Shown here: positions 26,334 through 35,939 of the stretch, in pieces | How the letters are laid out: every line of letters starts with the position of its first letter | How positions within the stretch are numbered: position 1 is the stretch's first letter | Made by a program: the position numbers and the translations under genes | Notes under the pieces: generated by a model | The model's input: only the letters and a program-made list of their open reading frames with translations | Told to the model about the DNA's origin: nothing | Databases searched by the model: none | NCBI RefSeq assembly: GCF_001665785.1 | Contig: NZ_LZSO01000017.1 | Span: 1 to 64,000, forward strand | Length of the DNA: 64,000 nt | From: Mycolicibacterium peregrinum | GTDB taxonomy: Bacteria > Actinomycetota > Actinomycetes > Mycobacteriales > Mycobacteriaceae | Direction: 5' to 3'

Positions 26334-27353
26334 TCAGCCGTCGAGTGCGCGGGCGGTCAATTCGCGGCCGACATCGATGACCTCTGCGGCGCGGTGGAAC
26401 TCCAGGCTGCGGCACACCGTGCGCGGTACCTCGATGAGCAGGTCGGGCGGATAGGCCGCGAGCGTGTGCCGGGCGAGCGCGGCCTGGGCGATGTCGACGG
26501 CACGGTTCAGCACCTCGAAGCTGCCCAGCCGTGGAACCTCGGCAGCATCGGGCGCTTCGACATCGGCGGCGCCGGCGTCTTCGGTGGCGACGGGTTCGAC
26601 GGCATCGGCCGCCTCATCCGACTCAGCGCCGTCCTCGGGCGGGAGCGACGCCCCGAAACGGCTCAGCACCGCGCGGGCGGTCGGCCGGTCCAACACCGAC
26701 CGCACCGAGGCCGTGTCCAGCACAGCTGAAGTGCTGCGCATCATGCGGTTGAGCCACTCGGTGGTGGGACGTCGTTCCGGGTCCACGGGGGTGGCCGCGG
26801 CGGTGCCAGGGTCGCCACCGGACAGGCTGACCGCGATGGTCAGGTCGGCGTTGACCGCGGCGATCGGTGCCATCGGAAGTGGGTCGAGGATGCCGCCATC
26901 CCCCAGCAGGCGACCGTTGAGGACGTGCGGCGCGATCACGCCGGGGATGGCGATCGATGCCCGGATCGCCGAATCCACCGGGCCGCGCTGTAGCCACACC
27001 GACTTGCCCGCGATGAGATCGGTGGCAACCGCGGTGTAAGGGATCGGCAGTTCCTCGATGGTGGCCTCGCCGAGGATGTCGCGCACCGCGTCGAGGATCT
27101 TCTCGGCACGCAGGATGCCGGACGCGGTGATCGACGGATCCAGCAGCCGCAACACCGCCCGCTGGGTCAAAGTCCGTGCCCAGTCGGAGAAATCGTCGAG
27201 CTTTCCCGCCGCGTGCAAGCCGCCGACCAGCGCGCCCATCGATGATCCGGACACCCCGATGACCTCGTAACCACGATCGCAGAGCTCGTTGATCACTCCG
27301 ATGTGCGCGTAGCCGCGGGCGCCACCACTGCCGAGGGCCAGAGCAACACGCAT
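26334..27353 (-). CDS. Patatin-like phospholipase, RssA/NTE type (Rv1063c-like)
   Basis: The 339-residue protein starts MRVALALGSGGARGYAHIGV, the oxyanion loop of the RssA/NTE patatin group. The nucleophile is S38 in GSSMG, and the catalytic Asp is in LLGDGGILDPLP. The C-terminal third (about 225-339) has an acidic, Ala-rich linker that is probably flexible, followed by a helical tail. It is predicted to be a lysophospholipase-like serine hydrolase. It is convergent with, and directly adjacent to, the other patatin gene; they belong to different patatin subgroups rather than being a recent duplication. Confidence 0.85.
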   Translation of the reverse strand: MRVALALGSGGARGYAHIGVINELCDRGYEVIGVSGSSMGALVGGLHAAGKLDDFSDWARTLTQRAVLRLLDPSITASGILRAEKILDAVRDILGEATIEELPIPYTAVATDLIAGKSVWLQRGPVDSAIRASIAIPGVIAPHVLNGRLLGDGGILDPLPMAPIAAVNADLTIAVSLSGGDPGTAAATPVDPERRPTTEWLNRMMRSTSAVLDTASVRSVLDRPTARAVLSRFGASLPPEDGAESDEAADAVEPVATEDAGAADVEAPDAAEVPRLGSFEVLNRAVDIAQAALARHTLAAYPPDLLIEVPRTVCRSLEFHRAAEVIDVGRELTARALDG

Positions 27354-27660
27354 ACGTCCATTCTGAAGCACCAGCGGGGGATGATCACCACCTCGACCCG
27401 GATCCTCAGCCCTACTACCGAAAGTCTTAGAACATGGTTTGAGACGAGTTCTGGATGCGTCGTGCGCAGGCGGTGCCAATTAACATCAGTACGAGGACAT
27501 TTCGGCCTGGCCTGTGCCGCTGAGCGCGCAGGACGGCCTTATTCGTGGGCTGGCATGGTTGCACAGTCAGCCATTTCGAAGATGTGCAGATCGGCACTGC
27601 TGGGCCAGGCCCCGGATGCCTACCGTTCTGGCATCAGGTCAACCGACAACAGGAGAAGGC
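27354..27660. other. 307-bp divergent region upstream of the glutamate dehydrogenase gene
   Basis: No gene is evident. A perfect inverted repeat GATGCC-N9-GGCATC lies at 27615-27635, 25 bp before the GTG start, and could be an operator or a short RNA stem. TACCGT inside its spacer also fits a TANNNT -10 element. The ribosome binding site AGGAGA (27650-27655) follows. No nitrogen-regulator GlnR site was recognised. Confidence 0.4.
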
Positions 27661-28959
27661 GTGACCACGATCGAACACACCGCGGCCGATCCCGCCCAGC
27701 GGCCGCACCTGGCCACCCCCGCAAGTCCGTTCGACGACGCGCGTGCTCAGTTGCACGATGCTGTCACGATCCTCGGCTACGACGACGGCACGTACGAGCT
27801 GCTGGCCAACCCGCGGCGTGAGCTCACCGTGGCCGTACCGCTCCATCGAGACTCCGGTGAGATGGAGCTCCTCATCGGACATCGGGTGCAACACAACGTC
27901 TCTCGCGGTCCGGCGAAAGGCGGATTACGCTATTCCCCCGATGTGACACTCGACGAGGTCCGTGCCCTCGCGATGTGGATGACGTGGAAGTGTGCGCTGC
28001 TCGATGTGCCCTACGGTGGCGCGAAAGGCGGCATCCGCATCGATCCGCGTCAGTACAGCCGCTCGGAACTGGAGCGGGTCACCCGTCGCTACACCAGTGA
28101 GATCAGTCCGCTGATCGGGCCGGACCATGACATCCCCGCGCCTGATGTCGGCACCGACGAGCAGACCATGGCTTGGATGATGGACACCTATTCCGTCCAG
28201 AAGGGACACACCGTTCTCGGTGTCAGCACTGGAAAGCCGGTGAGTCTCGGTGGTTCTCTGGGCCGCGCCACGGCGACGTCGCGCGGGGTCGTTCATGTCG
28301 CGCTGGCTGCCCTGCGGTCGCGAGGCATCCGCGTCGACGGTGCCACCGCGGCGGTGCAGGGCTTCGGCAAGGTCGGCCGGCACGCGGCGCGCTTCCTTCA
28401 GGACGCGGGTATGCGTGTAGTCGCCGTATCCGACCAGTACGGCGCCATCCGAGCAGATTCCGGCCTTGACATCGCGTCTTTGGCGAGTCATGTCGACGCC
28501 ACCGGATCGGTGGTCGGCTTTGCCGATGCCGATGTGACCAGCAACGAGGACTTGCTCGGCGCCGACGTCGATCTGCTGGTTCCAGCTGCGGTCGAAGGGG
28601 TGATCCACGCGGGTAACGCAACGCAGATCAAGGCCTCCGTCGTCGTCGAAGGCGCCAACGGTCCGACAACACCCGAGGCCGACCGGCTGCTCAATGAGGC
28701 TGGGACACTGGTGGTTCCCGACATTCTCGCCAATGCCGGTGGCGTCATCGTCTCGTATTTCGAGTGGGTGCAAGCCAATCAGGCGTATTGGTGGGGTGCC
28801 GACGAAGTCGAGACCCGGCTGGCCGAACGCATGTTGACCGCCTGGGAGCACGTCAGCGCCCACGCCGAGAAACTGCGCCTACCGCTTCGAGCCGCCGCAA
28901 CTTGCCTGGCCGTCGAACGTGTCGCCCAGGCCGGACAACTGCGCGGGCTCTACCCGTAG
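27661..28959 (+). CDS. Glu/Leu/Phe/Val dehydrogenase family, probable glutamate dehydrogenase
   Basis: The 432-residue enzyme has RGPAKGGLRYSPDV and the catalytic lysine segment CALLDVPYGGAKGGIRIDP (about 110-128), plus the nucleotide-binding AVQGFGKVGRHAARF near 230-244. Length fits hexameric NAD(P)-glutamate dehydrogenases of the RocG/GudB type. It interconverts glutamate and 2-oxoglutarate plus ammonia in the cytosol. GTG 27661 follows AGGAGAAGGC; a longer open frame upstream lacks support. An inverted repeat at 27615-27635 may regulate it. This gene and the SulP gene next to it appear inserted relative to the M. tuberculosis order. Confidence 0.87.
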   Translation: MTTIEHTAADPAQRPHLATPASPFDDARAQLHDAVTILGYDDGTYELLANPRRELTVAVPLHRDSGEMELLIGHRVQHNVSRGPAKGGLRYSPDVTLDEVRALAMWMTWKCALLDVPYGGAKGGIRIDPRQYSRSELERVTRRYTSEISPLIGPDHDIPAPDVGTDEQTMAWMMDTYSVQKGHTVLGVSTGKPVSLGGSLGRATATSRGVVHVALAALRSRGIRVDGATAAVQGFGKVGRHAARFLQDAGMRVVAVSDQYGAIRADSGLDIASLASHVDATGSVVGFADADVTSNEDLLGADVDLLVPAAVEGVIHAGNATQIKASVVVEGANGPTTPEADRLLNEAGTLVVPDILANAGGVIVSYFEWVQANQAYWWGADEVETRLAERMLTAWEHVSAHAEKLRLPLRAAATCLAVERVAQAGQLRGLYP

Positions 28960-29016
28960 CGCGGATAGAGTCGGACCTGCCGCGAATCGGGATTCATTCG
29001 TGGGAGGGTTGAACCC

Positions 29017-30726
29017 GTGGGTGCGCCAACCTTCGCTCGGAAACTGGGCCGTCCCAAGCCCCGTGATGTGATCGCAGGTCTGGTGACAGGTCTGTTCTCC
29101 ATTCCGGAAGGCATGGCCTACGCCAGCATCGGCGGTTTCAACCCGGTCACCGGTATCTATGCGGGTGTCATGCCCGGCATCATCGGGTCGCTGTTCGCCC
29201 GCACGGTGCTGATGGTGACGACGTTGACCAGCGCGATCGCCCTGACGTCGCGCAGCGTCCTCAAGGAGGCCGGTCTCGACCCGGCAGACCCGGCGAACGT
29301 CGCCGCACTGGCCCTCGTGGTCGGTGTCGTGATGCTGCTGTTCGGTCTCCTGCGGTTCGGCTCGATCATGAATTTCGTCTCCAACGCCGTGATGACGGGC
29401 TTCTCCACCGGTATTGCCCTGCAGATCATCGCCGGCGTACTCGGCGACTCGACGGGGTACAAGCCGCAGAGCGGCAACACCATCGGCAAGTTCATCGACT
29501 CGCTCGCACACATCGGGCTGTGGCACCCTGCGGCGGTTGGCGTGGCGCTGGGCACCGTGGCGGTGTGGGCGGTGTTCCACTTCATCAAGCCGCTCGAATC
29601 CTTCGCGACGTTGCTCGCGCTCGTGGTGGTCACCGCGGTGGTGGCCGTCGCGCACATCGACGTCGAAACCGTCGGCGACATCGCATCGATTGCGAACGCG
29701 CTTCCGCCCGTGACGGTTCCGAACTTCGCCGCCATGCCCGAACTGATCGTCGGCGGCGTGGCAGTGGCACTCGTCGCGCTGGCCCAGGCCGCCGGAATCT
29801 CCGCCGCAGTACCCAACCCGGACGGCAGTCGCACCAACATGAACGGTGACTTCCTGGCCCAGGGCGCGGCCAACGTGGCGGGCGGGCTGTTCGGCGCGCT
29901 GCCTGCCGGCGGCTCACTGTCGCGGACGGGGGTGGCGACGTCGGCGGGCGCCCAGACCCGGTGGGCCGGCATCTTCGCCGGGCTGTGGCTGGCCGTGCTG
30001 GTGCTGGTCGCCGGGTCGGCCGCCGAGATCATTCCGATGCCGGTGATCGGTGGGCTGATCCTGGTGATCGGCGCCGAACTGGTGGTCGGCCGGCTACCCG
30101 ACATCAAGCTGGTGCTGCGGGTCGCGCCGTTGTCGGCGGTGGCGATGCTGGTGACGTTCGCGGCCACCACACAGCTGCCACTGCACACTGCGATCCTGAT
30201 CGGCGTGATCACCTCGCTGGTGCTCTACTGCGCCAAGGCCGCCGAGACCGCGCAGCTGATGGCGCTGACCCCGGACCCCGACGGTGGCTGGCAGCAGGCA
30301 CCTGTGCCCGAGCAGTGCGCGAGCAACGACGTCACCGTGCTGCACTACGCCGGGGTCGGGCTCTTCGCGGAAGTGGCCCGGATCGACGAAACCTGGCCGC
30401 GCGCCGAGGGCACCAGCAATGCCGTCGTGGTGCTCAGCCTGCGGGCGCTGCCCGATGTGCCGTCATCGGTGACGATCAAGGCGCTACGCCGATGGGCCGG
30501 CCAACTGACGGCCAACAACGGCCGGTTCATCATCTCCGGAGTCAACCCCGGCACCGCGGAGGTGCTGCGGCGCGGTGGACTCGACGACCTGCTGGGCGAC
30601 GACGGTGTCGTGCCGGCGTCGGATCGGATCTTCGGCGCCCTCGACGTGGCCGTCGAGCGGGGCCGTGCCTGGGTGGCCGCTCAGACCGGCAAACCGGGGG
30701 ATTTGCCGCAGCGTGATTCGAACTGA
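29017..30726 (+). CDS. SulP-family anion transporter with STAS domain
   Basis: The 569-residue protein has about 10-12 transmembrane segments (roughly 15-420) with the SulP consensus near SIPEGMAYASIGGFNPVTGIY (28-48) and the segment GALPAGGSLSRTGV (about 294-307). The C-terminal cytoplasmic STAS domain spans roughly 440-550 (DVTVLHYAGVGLFAEVARID). Family members carry sulfate, bicarbonate or other anions; the substrate cannot be told here. A GTG start at 29017 follows GGGAGGGTTGAACCC. It converges on lpqV with 6 bp between stops. Confidence 0.87.
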   Translation: MGAPTFARKLGRPKPRDVIAGLVTGLFSIPEGMAYASIGGFNPVTGIYAGVMPGIIGSLFARTVLMVTTLTSAIALTSRSVLKEAGLDPADPANVAALALVVGVVMLLFGLLRFGSIMNFVSNAVMTGFSTGIALQIIAGVLGDSTGYKPQSGNTIGKFIDSLAHIGLWHPAAVGVALGTVAVWAVFHFIKPLESFATLLALVVVTAVVAVAHIDVETVGDIASIANALPPVTVPNFAAMPELIVGGVAVALVALAQAAGISAAVPNPDGSRTNMNGDFLAQGAANVAGGLFGALPAGGSLSRTGVATSAGAQTRWAGIFAGLWLAVLVLVAGSAAEIIPMPVIGGLILVIGAELVVGRLPDIKLVLRVAPLSAVAMLVTFAATTQLPLHTAILIGVITSLVLYCAKAAETAQLMALTPDPDGGWQQAPVPEQCASNDVTVLHYAGVGLFAEVARIDETWPRAEGTSNAVVVLSLRALPDVPSSVTIKALRRWAGQLTANNGRFIISGVNPGTAEVLRRGGLDDLLGDDGVVPASDRIFGALDVAVERGRAWVAAQTGKPGDLPQRDSN

Positions 30727-30732
30727 CGGCGT

Positions 30733-31191
30733 CTAGCTGCAGAGTTCGTCGGCCGCTGCCTGCGCCGCGACGATCACCGCGGCCTGGCGGCCCGGTTCGA
30801 GCTCAGGCCACGCCACGTTGTAGGTGCCCGGCCCAGGTGCGGCTCCCGGAGCCTGCAGGCTCGCCAGGTAGGGCTCGATCTGTGCCTTGAGGTCCCCGCC
30901 CTTGCCCTCCATCCAGATCTTGGCGGCGTGACAGGCCTGGAAATACTCCTCTTCGGTGGACTGGGCGTCGGCGCCGACGGCCGTCGTGACACCGCCGGGA
31001 GACGTCGCGATCTCGCCGGGCTTGACCTTCGGGGCCGCTGCCTCGGTAGTTGCGGTGGCTTGCGACGACGGTGCCGCCGACTCCCCGGACTGATCCTTAT
31101 CGGCCTGTGTCGAGCATCCGATGAGCAGGCTCAGACCGGCGGCTGCGACGGTTCCGGCGGTCAAGTGGGTGGTCCACGTGTAACGGCGCAT
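30733..31191 (-). CDS. lpqV: LpqV-type lipoprotein
   Basis: The 152-residue precursor has a basic start (MRRYTWTTH), a hydrophobic stretch and the lipobox LLIGC with C26 as the lipidated cysteine. A Ser/Ala/Thr-rich linker and a compact domain with two cysteines (FQACHAAK and DELCS) follow. Its position between a patatin gene and the Rv1065-like gene matches LpqV (Rv1064c) of M. tuberculosis. It is anchored on the outer face of the plasma membrane; function unknown. It converges on the SulP gene. Confidence 0.8.
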   Translation of the reverse strand: MRRYTWTTHLTAGTVAAAGLSLLIGCSTQADKDQSGESAAPSSQATATTEAAAPKVKPGEIATSPGGVTTAVGADAQSTEEEYFQACHAAKIWMEGKGGDLKAQIEPYLASLQAPGAAPGPGTYNVAWPELEPGRQAAVIVAAQAAADELCS

Positions 31192-31309
31192 CCCGCCAAT
31201 CTATGCAACACTGGCGGCCATGACGGAAGGGACCGGATTCCAGGAGTGTTGTCGGGCTCGCTAGCGCGCCTGTCTGCCCTGTTCCGCCGTCATTCTTGGA
31301 GTTTCTCTG

Positions 31310-31825
31310 ATGCTGTCCACGCTCGCGCCCGTTCCTGCCGTCTCGGCGCCCACCCGGCTGCGATTGCCCGACCTACTGCACACCACCGACCGCGCTGCCG
31401 ACGATGTGCTCTCCGGCCGCTACGACCGATTGCTGCGCGGGCTGCCTGAGGACGACCGCTGGTACACCCGCTTGTCCGGTGACGACGAAGTCGAGGTCTG
31501 GCTGATCAGCTGGGTGCCCGACAAGTCGACCGAAATGCACGACCACGGCGGCTCGCTGGGGGCATTGACCGTGGTGTCCGGTGCGCTGCGCGAAACCCGC
31601 TGGGATGGTGAGGTGCTCCGGAAACGACGACTCACGGCCGGCGATCAGGCGGCGTTCCCGCTGGGTTGGGTGCATGACGTGGTGCATGCGCCGGCGGCGA
31701 TTTCCGGACCGACGCTGAGCGTGCACGCCTACTCGCCGCCGCTGACAGCGATGTCCTACTACGAGGTGACGCCGCAGAACACGTTGCGCCGCAACCGTAC
31801 CGAGCTCACCGACGCCCCGGAGTGA
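31310..31825 (+). CDS. Cysteine dioxygenase-like cupin (Rv1065-like)
   Basis: The 171-residue protein is a small cupin. The iron ligands H77 and H79 (EMHDHGGSLGALTVVSG) and a third His in GWVHDVVH near 125 match the 3-His thiol dioxygenases (cysteine or 3-mercaptopropionate dioxygenase). They convert a thiol plus oxygen to a sulfinate. The Cys-Tyr crosslink of mammalian enzymes is not evident, as usual in bacteria. Its stop overlaps the GTG start of the rhodanese gene (GTGA), implying a coupled pathway in sulfur oxidation. Confidence 0.78.
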   Translation: MLSTLAPVPAVSAPTRLRLPDLLHTTDRAADDVLSGRYDRLLRGLPEDDRWYTRLSGDDEVEVWLISWVPDKSTEMHDHGGSLGALTVVSGALRETRWDGEVLRKRRLTAGDQAAFPLGWVHDVVHAPAAISGPTLSVHAYSPPLTAMSYYEVTPQNTLRRNRTELTDAPE

Positions 31826-32199
31826 CTGCCATGAGCCGCATCGACACCGTGCTGGAGCAGGCCCGAACCCGGCTGCACCGACTGCCCGCTGAAGACCTTC
31901 CCGAGGCGCTCGAGGCCGGTGCCGTCCTGGTCGACATCCGTCCGGCCGCCCAGCGTGCCGCCGAGGGGCCGGTACCCGGGGCGCTGATCATCGAACGCAA
32001 CGTGCTCGAGTGGCGCTGCGACCCGACCAGTGACGCGCGGATACCGCAGGCCGTCGACGATGACGTCTACTGGGTGATCCTCTGCTCGGAGGGCTACACG
32101 TCAAGCCTGGCCGCGGCCGCACTCGTCGACCTCGGACTGCATCGGTCCACCGACGTCGTCGGCGGCTATCACGCCCTGGTCGCCGCCGGCCAGGTGTAA
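31822..32199 (+). CDS. Rhodanese-domain protein (Rv1066-like)
   Basis: The 125-residue protein is a single rhodanese domain: VLVDIRPAAQRAAEGPVPGA (36-54) and active-site loop LCSEGYTSS with C88 as the persulfide-forming cysteine. It would transfer sulfane sulfur between small thiols or proteins. Translation likely starts at GTG 31822 within the upstream stop (4-nt overlap); ATG 31831 is an alternative. The overlap suggests work in sequence with the thiol dioxygenase, handling sulfur from cysteine catabolism. It converges on the Rv1069c-like gene. Confidence 0.82.
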   Translation: MTAMSRIDTVLEQARTRLHRLPAEDLPEALEAGAVLVDIRPAAQRAAEGPVPGALIIERNVLEWRCDPTSDARIPQAVDDDVYWVILCSEGYTSSLAAAALVDLGLHRSTDVVGGYHALVAAGQV

Positions 32200-32210
32200 A
32201 CACCCGGCGC

Positions 32211-33911
32211 TCAGGCGTTCTCGTTGCTGCTCAGCATGGGCCGCAGTTTCGCGGTCATCTCCGGGGTCCAACCCGGAGGCTGCAGGATCGCCGCCCAGGC
32301 ATCGGCCACATTCTGGACGTATACGTGCCCGTGGCCGTCGGGAACGTCGACGGCCACTGCCATGTCCGCCGAGACCTGAAGGAAGGTCACCACCGGAATC
32401 CATTCCATCCGGCGGGACACGTCGTAGCCACGGGGCTCACGCAGCCAGTCCGGCTTGGCGAACAGCAGGTCGGGCGTCCACCACGAGATCGGGTCGGATG
32501 CGTGTTGCAGGTAGACCGCGCGGGGGTGACCCCATGGCGCGTCGGGCCGGTCCAGATTCTCGGCCTTCGCAACGAACCGGGCGTTCTCGCCATTGTCATA
32601 GATCGGCAACCACTCCGGCGAACCGGCGTCGCGGTCGCGGGTCAGCGTGGTCCAGATCGTGTTCTTGAATGTCGGGCCGGAGAACAGCGCGCCGTCGGTG
32701 CGGGCGACGAGATTGTTCAGGGAGAGGAACGGTGCCTCACCGCCGAACGATCCCAGGCTCTCCCCGAACACCACCAGCTTGGGGCGCTTGTCCTCGGGCA
32801 TCGCCCGAACCAGGGCGTCGACCGCCTCGAACAACGCCTGCCCGGCCTGCCGCGCGTTCTCCTGGTCGACCAGGAACGACAACCAACTCGGCAGGAACGA
32901 GTACTGCATCGACACGATCGCGGTGTTGCCGTTGTACATGTACTCCAGGGCAGAGGCCTCGGCCTCGTTGATCCAGCCGGTGCCCGTCGTGGTCGCCACG
33001 GCGACCACCGCCCGGTCCAGGCCGCCGGTGCGCTGCAACTCTCTGGCCGCCAGGGCCGCGGTGGCCTTGATGCCGTCAGCGGAATGCAGACCCGCATAGG
33101 CGCGGATCGGTTCGATCGCGGGCTTGCCGGTGAACCGCGAAAGCTGTTGCACCGTAGGGCCTGCCGAGACGAACACCCGGCCCTGATGGCCGAGCGACTC
33201 CCAATCGGCCAATGACTGCGGGCCGCCTGAGCGCAGGGGCGACATCGGGGCGGCGAAGTCAGGATCGCTCTCGTCGTTGACGGCCGCGAACGTCCGGTTG
33301 ATGGTGTCCATCGCCACCCGGACCACGACACCGTTCAGTAGTGCGATGCTCAGCGCGAGCAGCAACGCCACCACCACGACTGCCGAAACCCGTGGCGGCA
33401 GAAAGCGATCCAGCTTCAGATCAAGGAACCGCACCAGCTTACGGATCAACTGTCCGATCTCGACGAACGCGAACAGGACCACGAGCGACAGCACCGCGGT
33501 CAGCGGGTGATCCCAGAACTTCAGCCGGGGCACCCCCATGAAGTCGCGGATCTCGTCCTGCCAGACGTGGAAGTAGACGATCATCAGGATCTGGCCGACG
33601 ATGCCGACGGTCAGCAGGGACAACCATGCCCACTTCGGTGCCCGCGGGCTGGTTTCCGCCGAACGCATGTAGCGGACCAACCACACCCCGAACACGCCCA
33701 GCCCATAACCGGTCGCGCCGGCCGCGCCGCTGACCAGGCCCTGGAACAGCGGGCCACGGGGCAGCAGCGACGGCGTCAGCGAGAACCAGACGAACACCAG
33801 CCCGACCGCGGTCCCGAAGAACGTGTAGTGGCGCGTCCACCAGACAGGCTTGTCTGCGTCCACCGACTGGACTTCGGGTGCGTCGGACTCGGGTTCGGTG
33901 GTCTCGGTCAC
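32211..33911 (-). CDS. Alpha/beta-hydrolase membrane protein (Rv1069c-like)
   Basis: The 566-residue protein has an N-terminal half with about four to six transmembrane helices (starting YTFFGTAVGLVFVWFSL). The C-terminal alpha/beta-hydrolase domain (Abhydrolase_9 type) has the nucleophile in VVFGESLGSFGG near 385. The hydrolytic domain may face outside and act on envelope lipids, but the substrate is unknown. Start GTG 33911 is weakly supported (AAGGTCGACGG upstream). It ends a reverse-strand run with echA8 and echA9, 9 bp from echA8, as in M. tuberculosis apart from the missing PE_PGRS genes. Confidence 0.82.
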   Translation of the reverse strand: MTETTEPESDAPEVQSVDADKPVWWTRHYTFFGTAVGLVFVWFSLTPSLLPRGPLFQGLVSGAAGATGYGLGVFGVWLVRYMRSAETSPRAPKWAWLSLLTVGIVGQILMIVYFHVWQDEIRDFMGVPRLKFWDHPLTAVLSLVVLFAFVEIGQLIRKLVRFLDLKLDRFLPPRVSAVVVVALLLALSIALLNGVVVRVAMDTINRTFAAVNDESDPDFAAPMSPLRSGGPQSLADWESLGHQGRVFVSAGPTVQQLSRFTGKPAIEPIRAYAGLHSADGIKATAALAARELQRTGGLDRAVVAVATTTGTGWINEAEASALEYMYNGNTAIVSMQYSFLPSWLSFLVDQENARQAGQALFEAVDALVRAMPEDKRPKLVVFGESLGSFGGEAPFLSLNNLVARTDGALFSGPTFKNTIWTTLTRDRDAGSPEWLPIYDNGENARFVAKAENLDRPDAPWGHPRAVYLQHASDPISWWTPDLLFAKPDWLREPRGYDVSRRMEWIPVVTFLQVSADMAVAVDVPDGHGHVYVQNVADAWAAILQPPGWTPEMTAKLRPMLSSNENA

Positions 33912-33920
33912 CCGTCGACC

Positions 33921-34697
33921 TTAGCGATGGGTGAAGTTGGCGGCGCGTTTCTCCGAGAACGCTGCCATGCCTTCCTTCTGGTCTGCGGTGGCGAAGGCCG
34001 AGTGGAACAGCCTGCGCTCGTAGAGCAGTCCCTCGGCCAGGCTGACCTCGAAGGCGCGGTTGACCGCTTCCTTGGCCATCCGGGAGGCGGACAGGGACAT
34101 CCCGGCGATCGTCGCGGCCACGGCCAGGGCCTCGTCGATCAGCGAGTCCGCCGGCACCAGACGGGAAACCAAGCCGGCACGCTCGGCCTCGACGGCGTCG
34201 ATGGTCCGGCCGGTCAGGATCAGGTCCATCGCCTTGGCCTTGCCGATCGCCCGCGTCAGCCGCTGGCTGCCACCCATGCCCGGCAGCACGCCCAGCTTGA
34301 TCTCGGGCTGACCGAACTTCGCCGAGTCCGCGGCGATCAGGATGTCGCACATCATCGCCAGCTCGCAGCCGCCGCCGAGCGCGTAACCGGCGACCGCGGC
34401 GATCGTCGGGGTCCGGGTGGCCGCGAACTTCGACCACAGCTCGAAGAAATCGGCCGAATACACGTCGGCGAACGACAGCTCGGCCATCTCCTTGATGTCC
34501 GCGCCGGCGGCGAACGCCTTCTCGTTGCCGGTGACGATGATGGCGCCGACGCTGGGGTCGCGGTCGAGTTCGGCTGCGGCCGTGGTTACTTCGGTCATCA
34601 CCTGGGTGTTGAGCGCGTTGAGCGCCTTGGGCCGGTTCAGCGTGATGGTGGCGACCCGGTCGGTGCGGGTCACCAGGATCGTCTCGAACTCACTCAT
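33921..34697 (-). CDS. echA8: Enoyl-CoA hydratase EchA8
   Basis: The 258-residue crotonase has the oxyanion/CoA-binding loop [11 protein letters not shown] (about 62-72) and both catalytic glutamates in the segments [13 protein letters not shown] (near 113) and [14 protein letters not shown] (near 133). It hydrates trans-2-enoyl-CoA in fatty acid beta-oxidation. AGGAGGACAACC precedes the ATG, which overlaps the stop of echA9 by 4 nt. Location next to echA9 and length equal the M. tuberculosis enzyme. Confidence 0.92.
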   Translation of the reverse strand: MSEFETILVTRTDRVATITLNRPKALNALNTQVMTEVTTAAAELDRDPSVGAIIVTGNEKAFAAGADIKEMAELSFADVYSADFFELWSKFAATRTPTIAAVAGYALGGGCELAMMCDILIAADSAKFGQPEIKLGVLPGMGGSQRLTRAIGKAKAMDLILTGRTIDAVEAERAGLVSRLVPADSLIDEALAVAATIAGMSLSASRMAKEAVNRAFEVSLAEGLLYERRLFHSAFATADQKEGMAAFSEKRAANFTHR

Positions 34698-35764
34698 TGG
34701 TTGTCCTCCTGGAAGGTCAGATCGGGGTCGGCCGGAACGAAATACGCCTCGACGTCGGCAGCGGTGACCGCTGCGATCGAGGCAGGGGACCATTGCGGGT
34801 TGCGGTCCTTGTCGACGAGCTGAGCGCGGATGCCCTCGACGAAGTCATGCGATTTCACCGATGCGCACGAGGTCCGGTACTCCTGCTGCAGCACGTCCTC
34901 CAGTGTCGCCAGCTTGGCGGCGCGGCGCACCGCTTCCAGCGTCACGGACAGGGCGATGGGGGAGCGGGTGGTGATGAGCTTCGCGGCGTCTTCGGCGGCG
35001 GTGCCGCCAGTGTGGCCGGCGGCGGTGCCGTGCGCCTGCAGCGCGGCGATGATGTCGGCCACGGTGTCGCCGGCGTAGCACTCGTCGATCCAGCCGCGCT
35101 GCTCGACCAGCGGGCTGGCGGGCGGTTCGACGGCGTAGGCCGCGAGGGCCTTCTCCACGCCGTCGCTGACCACGGCTGCGGTGAACTCGGTGACCTGGTC
35201 GTGCGGCACGTAGTGATCGGCGAAGCCCATGGCGATCGCGTCGGCCCCCGAGAACGGGGCCCCGGTGAGCGCGGCGTGCAGACCGAGTGCACCTGGGGCA
35301 CGCGAGAGTAGATAGGTGCCGCCCACATCGGGGATGAAGCCGATACCGACCTCGGGCATCGCCATCTTCGTGGTGTCAGTGGCGACGCGGATGTTGCCGT
35401 GGGAGGCGACGCCGACGCCACCGCCCATGACGATGCCGTCCATCACCGCCACATAGGGCTTCGGATAACGGCCGATATAGGCGTTGAGCAGGTATTCGTC
35501 GTACCAGAACTTTCGCGCGGCCTCGCCGCCCTCACGGGCGCTGTGATAGAGCGCCACCACGTCACCGCCTGCGCACAGGCCGCGTTCGCCGGCGCCGGTC
35601 AGCAGAACTGTGTGAATCGCATCGTCGTTCTCCCACGCATGCAGCGCCTCGGAGATGCCCGCGACCATCGCATCGTTGAGCGAGTTGATCGCTTTGGGCC
35701 GGTTCAGCGTGAGGATCCCGACGCCGTTGCGGACACTTACTAGGACGTCCTCGTTTTCTGTCAC
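34694..35764 (-). CDS. echA9: 3-hydroxyisobutyryl-CoA hydrolase-like EchA9
   Basis: The 356-residue protein is a crotonase of the 3-hydroxyisobutyryl-CoA hydrolase branch: [53 protein letters not shown], and the extended C-terminal domain typical of HIBCH. The family acts in valine catabolism, releasing 3-hydroxyisobutyrate and CoA. M. tuberculosis calls this gene echA9. GTG 35764 is the likeliest start, though a clear Shine-Dalgarno is missing. The last bases overlap the echA8 start (ATGA). The gene diverges from the Bax-inhibitor-like gene. Confidence 0.88.
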   Translation of the reverse strand: MTENEDVLVSVRNGVGILTLNRPKAINSLNDAMVAGISEALHAWENDDAIHTVLLTGAGERGLCAGGDVVALYHSAREGGEAARKFWYDEYLLNAYIGRYPKPYVAVMDGIVMGGGVGVASHGNIRVATDTTKMAMPEVGIGFIPDVGGTYLLSRAPGALGLHAALTGAPFSGADAIAMGFADHYVPHDQVTEFTAAVVSDGVEKALAAYAVEPPASPLVEQRGWIDECYAGDTVADIIAALQAHGTAAGHTGGTAAEDAAKLITTRSPIALSVTLEAVRRAAKLATLEDVLQQEYRTSCASVKSHDFVEGIRAQLVDKDRNPQWSPASIAAVTAADVEAYFVPADPDLTFQEDNQ

Positions 35765-35939
35765 GAGATGCAATCTAGTTCGGTCCCCCAGTTGTGGTGC
35801 GCTACGGGTAGGGTTTGCCCCAAGATCAAACCTGTCAGTTTCCTGGGAGTCATTTCGCCTCCACGGGAACCTGCCCGGAACATTGATCGTTGAGCTACTA
35901 GTTCGTACTCGAACACATCTCATCAGAGAGGACCCGACG

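Noticed and set aside
27429..27452. AGAAC...GTTCT resembling a KstR or SOS box before the glutamate dehydrogenase gene
   Set aside because: Spacing of 14 bp between the arms fits neither the KstR nor the LexA consensus.
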